A DNA stretch of 39,426 nucleotides, from the NCBI GenBank assembly GCA_016789175.1, contig JAEURK010000080.1:1-39426 (forward strand), given 5' to 3'. The notes under the pieces are model-generated. The model was not told the DNA's origin. It searched no databases and worked only from the letters and a program-made list of their open reading frames with translations. This DNA comes from Anaerolineales bacterium. Its GTDB lineage: Bacteria > Chloroflexota > Anaerolineae > Anaerolineales > UBA6663. The translations under genes were made by a program, and so were the position numbers. Shown in pieces: positions 32,188 to 38,661 of the stretch (position 1 is its first letter; each line of letters opens with the position of its first letter).

Positions 32188-32193
32188 ATCGTA
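32188..32193 (-). promoter_or_regulatory. -10 element (TACGAT) for the LCP-like gene, leaderless spacing
   Basis: TACGAT on the minus strand ends seven bases before GTG 32180. It supports that start, but the hexamer is only a moderate match and an ATG overlaps it. Confidence 0.35.
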
Positions 32194-32230
32194 CAGGGCC
32201 TTAACCTGGGAATGAAGCCGGTTTGGCGTG

Positions 32231-32254
32231 AAATCACGGCGTTTTGCCGTGGTT
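32231..32254. other. Short hairpin in the interval upstream of the LCP-like gene
   Basis: AAATCACGGC and GCCGTGGTTT pair at nine of ten positions over a four-to-five base loop, with a short T run after it on the plus strand. The 272-base interval 32181-32452 otherwise holds the terminator palindrome at 32379-32402 and the -10 above; I see no gene in it. Confidence 0.4.
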
Positions 32255-32371
32255 TTCAGCGCAACTTTACGCCCGGGTTGTGAAATCCGGCTGAAACCAG
32301 GTGGCGAACCCTTGACATTGTGAGCGACCTTGGGTGGATATGCAACTGACTCGGCCCGGTCGGGCAAACAA

Positions 32372-32402
32372 ACCAAAAGGAGTGCGGCACGTGCCGCACT
32401 CC
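32372..32402 (-). terminator. Intrinsic terminator ending the ftsZ-containing cluster
   Basis: GGAGTGCGGCACGTGCCGCACTCC (in two halves, 32379-32390 and 32391-32402) is a perfect 24-bp palindrome. Read on the minus strand it is followed by TTTTGGTTTGTTTG, the form of a Rho-independent terminator. It lies 50 bases after the last gene of the minus-strand cluster. Its arm shares ACCGGGAGTGCGG with the repeat block at 31297-31393. Confidence 0.8.
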
Positions 32403-32452
32403 CGGTTGACCTAACGCTTGGCCGATCGGCTGATCCGCCGATCCCCAGGCAG

Positions 32453-32824
32453 TTACCAGTGAACGATGCCCAGGAGCATCAACAGGCCGGTGATGATGGC
32501 CGGGATGGCGGCCACGGTCAGGGTCGCGACGCCGGCCGCCAACCACCACTTGAAGATCAGCACGTACATCGAGACGAACGAGATCTCGACGTCGGTGATG
32601 CGGACGGAGCCGCCGCCACGGCCGCGCAGCCCTTCGCGCAAGGCGACGGCATGTTTCTCGAGGCCACGGGCGAGATCAAGGTTCGAAAGCTTCAGGTATT
32701 CGAGGGTCTCGTCGATGCGGGCCTGCTGGGCCTGGTGGGCCATCACCGATTGCTCGAGCACCTTGACCTGGCGCTCCATCAATTCGGTCGGCGTGCGATT
32801 GATCACATAGGCGTTGTCGAGCAT
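32453..32824 (-). CDS. Small coiled-coil membrane protein, function unknown
   Basis: A 123-residue protein. Residues ~12-66 are charged and helical (LMERQVKVLEQSVMAHQAQQ, ETLEYLKLSNLDLARGLEKH) and look like a coiled coil or helical hairpin. Residues ~82-121 contain one or two membrane helices (SMYVLIFKWWLAAGVATLT; IPAIITGLLMLLGIV). GAGGAAGCC precedes the ATG. It is the last gene of the cluster that includes ftsZ, 27 bases after the 74-residue gene. It could be a membrane tether for a cytoplasmic complex; this is inference from layout only. Confidence 0.72.
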   Translation of the reverse strand: MLDNAYVINRTPTELMERQVKVLEQSVMAHQAQQARIDETLEYLKLSNLDLARGLEKHAVALREGLRGRGGGSVRITDVEISFVSMYVLIFKWWLAAGVATLTVAAIPAIITGLLMLLGIVHW

Positions 32825-32851
32825 GGCTTCCTCTTCGGTATGGCGTGTGTC

Positions 32852-33076
32852 TCAGCCGGCCAACCGGCTGGCGATCCCGGCTATCATCCCGACGCCCAAT
32901 CCGGCGGCAGGCATCCACCAATAGGCGGCCAACGGCCGTATGGCCCGCAGGCCGTCTGCCGCTGCGCAATTGAACTTAACGACCCCGCGCAGCACAGACA
33001 GCTGGACCTGGTCGAGCATCTCGTTAACTTCGGGCGGCAACCGGTGCCGCAATTGGCGTACCCACTCTGTGTTCAT
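32852..33076 (-). CDS. Small hypothetical protein with C-terminal membrane segment
   Basis: A 74-residue protein: an amphipathic N-terminal half (WVRQLRHRLPPEVNEMLDQV, QLSVLRGVVKFNCAAADGLR) and a hydrophobic C-terminal helix (AAYWWMPAAGLGVGMIAGIA). No family recognised. ATG 33076 has no Shine-Dalgarno sequence. It lies 80 bases after the 80-residue gene and 27 before the coiled-coil gene, all on the minus strand. It may pair with its neighbour as a membrane component. Confidence 0.55.
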   Translation of the reverse strand: MNTEWVRQLRHRLPPEVNEMLDQVQLSVLRGVVKFNCAAADGLRAIRPLAAYWWMPAAGLGVGMIAGIASRLAG

Positions 33077-33156
33077 CGAATTGTGCCGGCGAGCTTCGAA
33101 CTGTTGATTGCTGATAGCCGATCGTGTTCCCTCTTGTCGGCAATCAGCACGATCGT

Positions 33157-33399
33157 TTACCGTGACGTGCTCATCTTCAGAACGGCGCCCTTGAGGTCGG
33201 CGACGACGCGCACGATGCGCGGGATCGACCGGCCGCCGGGTCCGACGCCCTTACCCTTGAACGTCAGCACGAACTTCTCGGCGACGCCCGGGGTTTTGGC
33301 CGTCATCGACGCGATGGCGGGCGCCGTGCCCTTGACTTCCGGGAACTGGCGATACACCTGCTTCGCAATCGTGTCGATTTGACTGTTGGAGAGCGCCAT
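33157..33399 (-). CDS. Small hypothetical protein immediately downstream of ftsZ
   Basis: An 80-residue soluble protein. The N-terminal half is helical (SNSQIDTIAKQVYRQFPEV), the second half is strand-like and basic (EKFVLTFKGKGVGPGGRS, IPRIVRVVADLKGAVLKMS). No family recognised. GAGGTG lies just before ATG 33399, and the gene starts 24 bases after the ftsZ stop, so it is almost certainly co-transcribed with ftsZ. Confidence 0.68.
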   Translation of the reverse strand: MALSNSQIDTIAKQVYRQFPEVKGTAPAIASMTAKTPGVAEKFVLTFKGKGVGPGGRSIPRIVRVVADLKGAVLKMSTSR

Positions 33400-33423
33400 G
33401 CTGCACCTCGAGCTCGACGTCGC

Positions 33424-34626
33424 TCAGCCCTTCAGGTCGCCGATCGAGCGGCGGCGGCGCAGGAAGGCCGGGATGTCGAGGTTGTTGGGGTTGACCGTGA
33501 CCTCCTGGGCCACAAAGCTTTCGGCCTTGGGCTCGGGCGACATGGCCTGGCTGAAGAGCGCCTGCGCCAGATTGACGCGCGGCGCGGGTTTGGCTGCGGC
33601 GACTGACTCGTGCGCCGGTGCGCTCTCGGTTTCGGACGGCTGTTCGATCGGCTGCGCGGCGATGACCGGCAGCGGTCGCGGCTCAGGCGCGCGTTGGGTG
33701 AAGCCGGTCGCGATCAGGATGACCTGCGCGCGGCCCTGCATGGCCGGATCCATCGACGCGCCGAACACAATGTCGGCGTCGGGCGCGGCCTTGCGGATCT
33801 GCTCGCCGGCCTGGCTGACCTCGAACAGGCTGAGGTCGTCGCCGCCGGTGAAGTGCAGCAGCACCCCGCGCGCGTCCTGCAGCGTTGGCAGGTCGAGCAA
33901 TGGCATATGCAGCGCCTGATGGATGGCGTCGGCGGCCTTGTTCTCGCCCTTGCCCTGGCCGATGGCCATCATGGCGTTGCCGGCGTCCTGCATGATCGCG
34001 CGGACGTTGTTGAAGTCGACATTGATCAGGCCGGGCCGCGTGATCATCTCGGTCAGGCCCTGGACACCCTGGCGCAGCACTTCGTCGGCGACGCGCAACG
34101 CGGTCTCAAACGGCACGTTGCGTCCGACCAGGCCGAGCAGCTTGTCGTTGCTGACCTGGATCAGGGTGTCGACAGTCGGGCGCAGCGCCTCGAGCCCGGC
34201 CTCCGAGTTGGCGCGTCGGCGGCTGGCTTCGAACGAGAACGGCGTGGTCACGATCGCCACGGTCAGGATGCCCATACCCCGGGCGATCTCGGCCGCGACC
34301 GAGATCGCACCCGTGCCGGTACCGCCGCCCATGCCGCAGGTCAGGAAGACCACGTCGGCGCCGTCGAGGGCCTTGCGGATCTCGTTGCGGCTCTCGAGTG
34401 CGGCCTCGCGTCCGACTTCCCAGCGCCCGCCGGCGCCGAGGCCCTTGGTGAGCTTCGGCCCGATCTGGAGCTTGGTGGTGGCCTGGCTGAGCTTGAGCGC
34501 CTGGGCGTCGGTGTTGGCGGCGATGTACTCGACGCCCTCGAGCCCGATGTCAATCATGCGATTGACGGCGTTCGAGCCGCCGCCGCCGAGCCCAAAGATC
34601 TTGATCACGGTGCTGGGTGTGTTCAT
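33424..34626 (-). CDS. ftsZ: FtsZ, tubulin-like GTPase with altered T7 loop
   Basis: Tubulin homolog that polymerises at the division site. The 400-residue protein has IFGLGGGGSNAVNRM near the start, the GTP-binding GMGGGTGTG (98-106), VTTPFSFE, and the C-terminal partner-binding peptide DIPAFLRRR. Two departures are visible. The T7 loop reads NVDFNNVR: E. coli Asn207 and Asp209 are kept (Asn202, Asp204), but Asp212, needed for GTP hydrolysis across the interface, is Asn207 (codon 34006-34008). The T3-region GAG(A/G)NPE reads GAGGRWE. GAGGGAGAGACC precedes ATG 34626. Neighbours are a glycosidase-like gene upstream and three small proteins downstream, with no ftsA, ftsQ or mur genes. It could be a second, specialised FtsZ, or the sole copy in a divergent lineage. 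Confidence 0.93.
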   Translation of the reverse strand: MNTPSTVIKIFGLGGGGSNAVNRMIDIGLEGVEYIAANTDAQALKLSQATTKLQIGPKLTKGLGAGGRWEVGREAALESRNEIRKALDGADVVFLTCGMGGGTGTGAISVAAEIARGMGILTVAIVTTPFSFEASRRRANSEAGLEALRPTVDTLIQVSNDKLLGLVGRNVPFETALRVADEVLRQGVQGLTEMITRPGLINVDFNNVRAIMQDAGNAMMAIGQGKGENKAADAIHQALHMPLLDLPTLQDARGVLLHFTGGDDLSLFEVSQAGEQIRKAAPDADIVFGASMDPAMQGRAQVILIATGFTQRAPEPRPLPVIAAQPIEQPSETESAPAHESVAAAKPAPRVNLAQALFSQAMSPEPKAESFVAQEVTVNPNNLDIPAFLRRRRSIGDLKG

Positions 34627-34661
34627 GGTCTCTCCCTCAATCCTCACAACGTCTGCGTCAC

Positions 34662-36014
34662 TCAACGACCGACCGAAATCCGCTCAACCTCGCAGCCGCG
34701 TCCCCGCAGCTGGTTTTCGACTTCCGTGCTGATGCCTTGCTCGTTGCCCAGGATCGTCACACGCGCAGCCAACCCGGCCTCTTCGGGCGAGAACCCGATG
34801 GTGGGCCGGTGGGCGCGAACCACGTCGAGCGCCGCCGTCCAATGCCACTCGCTCACGCCCCATTCGAAGGTTGGGAGCAGCAGGTAATGGCGGAGCGGTC
34901 GCGCCTCGGCGGTCGCCGCGGCCGTGACTTTACTGACGCCGGGCCCGGTGGCCGCAGCCGTCTTCGCGCCGGCCGGCGCTGTTCGCAGCCGCATCAGCAG
35001 CTCATGCGCGGCGCTCCCAGGTGTCAGGCCCTGTGCGGGCGCCGCCTCGACCAGCGCCGCACCCGCTTCGCTTCGGAGCACGGCCGTGGCGGCCAGAGTG
35101 CCGCCATCCGGTTTGAACCAGGCCTCGCGCGCGAACGGGCTGGCGGCGTCAGCCGTCAGCAGCCAGAAGTTGAGGTTGATAAGGTTCGCGGGCAACTGGT
35201 TCTCGTTCACCAGCGCCATGATCTCCTTAGTGCAAGACGCGTGCCGCGCCTCGTTCACGGAAGGGAGACCTGGGTCGGATTGGTCGCCGAGCCGCGGGCC
35301 GCCGGCCAGGCTGATCAGCGGGCGGCGTTCGCCCAGGCGCTCCTCAAAGATGGCGTTGTACCAATCGAAGACGTTGAAGCCGCGCTGATCCTCGACGCCC
35401 GGCTGCGTCAGATAGGGACGCGCGTTCGGCCATTTGGCCGGGCCGCCGGCGCCGTAGGTCACCGGTCGGTTGAAGGTCCACACGTTGACGGCGAAAGCCA
35501 TGGCGTTCAGCAGCTCGTGTTGGTTGCGTCGTTGCAGCCCAACCAGGGCGGCCTCGAGGAAGGCCGTGTCCCAGTATTCGCCGCCGGCCTTGAGGGCCGG
35601 GAACACCGGAGTCAGACCCGCGGCTTGCTGCGCGCGCCAGATCGGGGCCATGATCTCGACGAAGCGATCGACGATCCCGGTCTTCGACCAGTCGCTGGGA
35701 GACCACGACGAGCGGCTGTTCGGTTCGGCAAACACGCTCACGTAGCGCACACCCCAGCGCGCAGAGCTGTTGAAGAGCGGCGCCAGCGCCGTCGCGTCGA
35801 GCGCGCGCACCGGCCCGGCCGGGATCAGCACGATCGGCTCGATGCCGGCCTCGCGCAGCCCGCGCAGAAAGGGCTCCGGTACGGCCCGCGTCAGCGAACC
35901 GACCACCGTCAGCCAGCGGGCGCCCAGGCCCTGCAACTCCGGCAACCACGCCTGGAGGTCGTGGGTGCGGTAGTGAAGATCATCCGGGAAGTAATGGAAA
36001 CCGATCGTGGTCAT
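34662..36014 (-). CDS. TIM-barrel glycosidase-like protein encoded beside ftsZ
   Basis: A 450-residue protein without a signal peptide. It starts IGFHYFPDDLHYRTHDLQAW and continues with barrel-like strands: WLTVVGSLTRAVPEP, IEPIVLIPAGPV, VRYVSVFAEPNSRSSW, LTPVFPALKAGGEYWD, FAVNVWTFNRP. The FAEPN strand recalls the acid/base strand of clan GH-A glycosidases, but no family or complete Glu pair is assigned. After an Ala-rich linker (~360-370) a C-terminal domain follows (HYLLLPTFEWGVSEWHWTAA, RVTILGNEQGISTEVENQLR). AGGAAG precedes ATG 36014. It lies 66 bases after the peptidase gene and 35 before ftsZ. Peptidoglycan or surface-glycan remodelling would fit the context but is inference, and export is not shown. 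Confidence 0.7.
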   Translation of the reverse strand: MTTIGFHYFPDDLHYRTHDLQAWLPELQGLGARWLTVVGSLTRAVPEPFLRGLREAGIEPIVLIPAGPVRALDATALAPLFNSSARWGVRYVSVFAEPNSRSSWSPSDWSKTGIVDRFVEIMAPIWRAQQAAGLTPVFPALKAGGEYWDTAFLEAALVGLQRRNQHELLNAMAFAVNVWTFNRPVTYGAGGPAKWPNARPYLTQPGVEDQRGFNVFDWYNAIFEERLGERRPLISLAGGPRLGDQSDPGLPSVNEARHASCTKEIMALVNENQLPANLINLNFWLLTADAASPFAREAWFKPDGGTLAATAVLRSEAGAALVEAAPAQGLTPGSAAHELLMRLRTAPAGAKTAAATGPGVSKVTAAATAEARPLRHYLLLPTFEWGVSEWHWTAALDVVRAHRPTIGFSPEEAGLAARVTILGNEQGISTEVENQLRGRGCEVERISVGR

Positions 36015-36039
36015 GAGACACTTCCTATTGCTGTTTACT

Positions 36040-36068
36040 GATTTCTGATTGGGCTTCAGTCAGAAATC
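36040..36068 (-). other. Short hairpin between peptidase and glycosidase-like genes
   Basis: GATTTCTGA (36040-36048) pairs perfectly with TCAGAAATC (36060-36068), 11-base loop. It lies in the 66-base gap of an otherwise compact cluster; it may be a processing or partial termination site. Confidence 0.45.
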
Positions 36069-36080
36069 GGCATTCCGCAA

Positions 36081-38519
36081 TCATCTTGAGATCGCCAGCT
36101 TGATCACCTTGCCCTGCGCGTCCAACGTGGCGCGGGCGAAGTGTGGGTGCGCATAGCGTTTGCCGTGGATCACTTTCGAGAGCGTGACCACAGTCGAGCG
36201 CCCGGCGCCGAAGCCCTTGGCCCCGACCGGCAGCACGCGCGCACGGGCCGCCCGGACCTCGGCGTCTTCCATGCCGGGCAGGTACTGGGCCACGACGCTC
36301 TTGACCTCGGCCAGCGTCTGGGGCGCAAGGGTCTCGCTCGCCGTAGTTTCGGCCAACGTGATCTCGGGCGTCACGGCCGTGAACTGCAGGGCGCGGCGCT
36401 TGGCTTCCTTGGCGGCTGTGTCGTTGATCTTGCCGGCTGCTGTGACGAGCGGGTCGCCGTACAGCACGAACGAGATCAGGGTCTTCTGGTCCTCGCCGTC
36501 GAGCGCGCCCTGACGCTGGATCATCTCCTGCGCCATCGCCAGTTTGGCCAGGCGCAGGGCCTCGCCGATCGAGAGCCCGGCGGTCAGGTGCTGCCAGAAG
36601 TAACGGCCCAGCAGGTCCGCGCCGATGAGGGGCGTGGTGACCGAGCCGTACGCGATCTTGGTCGAGCCGACCATGGCTCGGGTGCCGCTGTCGAGGAAGC
36701 GCAGGCACAGCGCCTCGTCGACAGTCGACTTGTTGAAGACGTTGGCGCCGTAGCAGGCCTCGCTGAACACAATCTGCGGTGCGCGGCCGTGGTTGGTGAC
36801 GTCAGCCGGGCGCAGCGCGACCGGGTACTCGGGCAGCGTTTGCGCATCATCGGGTGCGCGCTGGCCGAACCACTCGGGCCCATCCTCGATGCCGTGCAGG
36901 TTGAAATACGAGAGCCGCGAGGGCGCCAGGCCCTCAGCCGGGAGCTGGGCGGAGGTCGAAGGCGGGCTGGTGTGCAGTTGGGCCGGATCGCCGATCAGGT
37001 CGAAGACCGCAGCCGAGGCGCGCCGCCAGATGTTGGCCGAATAGCCGAAGCTCGCGGCCGGGCGATTGACGCTGGCCTGCAGCCACAGCCGGCGCACGAT
37101 CTGCAGCAATTGCTCCCACCAGTTCAACTGGCGTTTGGCGGTCTTGCGGGCGTGCACCGACGTGGCGCGCTTGAGACAGCGCAGCAGCGGACCGACGTCC
37201 TTGCCGCCGCCGCTGGGCATGCGGCCGATCGGCCACTCGGGCGCGAAGTAGTTGTCGTCGCTCGAGGCATACGGGTTGTCGGAGGGGACGTCGGCGTCGG
37301 CGTCGTCAGTCGGGTTGGGCAGGTGGTGGAAGGGCACGATCTCGGGCCCGCCCACGATCACGAGCGCGCCGATCTTGCGACCCTTGGCCTTCAGGCTTGC
37401 CGAGACTTCGGTTACCAGGTGCTTGATCGCCCAGGCGTTGCGCGGGTCAACTGGGGTCAGGCCGAAGGCCTTGGTGCTCTCGACGTCGTCGACGTACAGG
37501 ATCGCCGGACGCAGCGCCTGCTGTGCACCGGCCAGGCTGCGCATGGCCTCGTCGATGGCTTGCTGGCCGGCCGGGCCGTATTGCAGTTGCAGTTGCTGCC
37601 GGCTGGTGATGAACAGGTAGAGATCCTCGCTGGTCGATTTGCGGGCCTTCAGGCCGAGTTTGTCGGCCACCAGGTCGAGCTGGCCCTGGATGTCGAGCAA
37701 GTCGGCGCCGAGCAGGCCGGTCTTCGGCAGCGTGCGCTTGGGCGCGCCGGTCTTGAGCCGGTTGAGGCCCATGCCGGACACGAGCGCAGCCGGGAGCGGT
37801 CCCGGGACCTCGGCGCCCATCTGGGTCGGCCACAGGGCCTTGTAGGCATGCTCGAGTCCGAGGTGCCGCTCCGCGATCTGGCCCCCCATGTCATGCGCGG
37901 CGGCTTCGTGCAGCAAATCGATCGCCGGCGCGTGGTCACCGGCGGCCATGCGACACTCGGCCAGGCACAGCTTGAAGGCCACAACCTGCGGCCAGCGCGC
38001 CGCGTATTGCTCGGCCAACGGCCGGGCCAGATCCCAGCTCCTGCTGCGCCACAGTCCCACCAGATGTTGGAGCGCAGGCAGCGGCTGGTCGCCGTCGACG
38101 TTGTGCGGGGCCGTTCGTGGCGCGCCGCCGCTGGCGCGGCTGGCGGCGTTGACGGTGAATGCGGCGCGAGCCGAAAGGGCCCAGGTCGGCAGGCTCTGGC
38201 CTTTCAGTCCGCCACGCCCGTCGACGACGTGCGCACCCGCGGCCGCAATCTCAGCGCCGGCCCGGTCGCCATCGGCGAGGGCATCGGCCAGCAGACGCTG
38301 GGCGGCCGCATCTTCCGGGTCGATGCCGACCACGGTCTGCAGCAGCCGGACGGCCCGCCGGGTGTTGTTGTCGGCCAGATAAGCACGGGCGAGCAGGGTC
38401 TGGGCCGCCAGATCGCCCGGCCATTCCATCAGGTATGCCCGGATGGTCTTGAGGGCGTAGTCGGGCTGGCTATGAGCCAGGGCGGCTTCGGTCAGTTGGA
38501 GCAATTCGGCACGTCGCAT
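36081..38519 (-). CDS. TPR-fused clan CD (caspase-fold, C25/gingipain-like or CHAT) cysteine peptidase
   Basis: An 812-residue protein without a signal peptide. The first ~90 residues and ~150-240 are TPR-like helices (LLQTVVGIDPEDAAAQRLLA; AEQYAARWPQVVAF). The peptidase begins near residue 300 with strands LYLFITSRQQLQLQYG and ALVIVGGPEIVPFHHLP, then SSDDNYFAPEWPIGRMPSGG, the layout of the C25 (gingipain) fold. The catalytic dyad is His542 in SYFNLHGIEDG and Cys589 in IVFSEACYGANV. CHAT proteases share this topology, so the exact family needs a profile search. A C-terminal domain of ~130 residues follows. GAGGAGA precedes ATG 38519. It leads the cluster glycosidase-like, ftsZ, and three small genes. 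TPR-caspase-fold proteins often work with a trigger partner; the partner is not known here. Confidence 0.82.
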   Translation of the reverse strand: MRRAELLQLTEAALAHSQPDYALKTIRAYLMEWPGDLAAQTLLARAYLADNNTRRAVRLLQTVVGIDPEDAAAQRLLADALADGDRAGAEIAAAGAHVVDGRGGLKGQSLPTWALSARAAFTVNAASRASGGAPRTAPHNVDGDQPLPALQHLVGLWRSRSWDLARPLAEQYAARWPQVVAFKLCLAECRMAAGDHAPAIDLLHEAAAHDMGGQIAERHLGLEHAYKALWPTQMGAEVPGPLPAALVSGMGLNRLKTGAPKRTLPKTGLLGADLLDIQGQLDLVADKLGLKARKSTSEDLYLFITSRQQLQLQYGPAGQQAIDEAMRSLAGAQQALRPAILYVDDVESTKAFGLTPVDPRNAWAIKHLVTEVSASLKAKGRKIGALVIVGGPEIVPFHHLPNPTDDADADVPSDNPYASSDDNYFAPEWPIGRMPSGGGKDVGPLLRCLKRATSVHARKTAKRQLNWWEQLLQIVRRLWLQASVNRPAASFGYSANIWRRASAAVFDLIGDPAQLHTSPPSTSAQLPAEGLAPSRLSYFNLHGIEDGPEWFGQRAPDDAQTLPEYPVALRPADVTNHGRAPQIVFSEACYGANVFNKSTVDEALCLRFLDSGTRAMVGSTKIAYGSVTTPLIGADLLGRYFWQHLTAGLSIGEALRLAKLAMAQEMIQRQGALDGEDQKTLISFVLYGDPLVTAAGKINDTAAKEAKRRALQFTAVTPEITLAETTASETLAPQTLAEVKSVVAQYLPGMEDAEVRAARARVLPVGAKGFGAGRSTVVTLSKVIHGKRYAHPHFARATLDAQGKVIKLAISR

Positions 38520-38609
38520 GAGCGGTCTCCTCGGTCAAGGAGCTCATCTTGCAAGGTCCGTGCCAGGTGCCTACTTTTGCTAACCGGAGCTATCGCGGGG
38601 AGGGAGGAG

Positions 38610-38658
38610 GGAGGAGGGAAGAGGGAAGAGGGAGTCCCTCCTCCCTCCTCCCTCTTCC
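38610..38658. repeat. Polypurine/polypyrimidine inverted repeat (copy 2), G-quadruplex-prone
   Basis: Arms 38610-38633 and 38635-38658 pair at 22 of 24 positions (one of those a G-T pair) around a single G. The purine strand from about 38597 carries six runs of three or more G separated by AGGA, AAGA or single A, enough for a G-quadruplex, and is also triplex-prone. It shares GGGAGGAGGGAAGAGG and CTCCTCCCTCTTCC with 3831-3869. It lies just after the stop of the truncated TPR gene. Confidence 0.72.
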
Positions 38659-38661
38659 GTG

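Noticed and set aside
38520..38661. Mobile element boundary beside the TPR genes
   Set aside because: Only a purine-rich hairpin is present; no transposase, terminal repeats or target duplication was seen.
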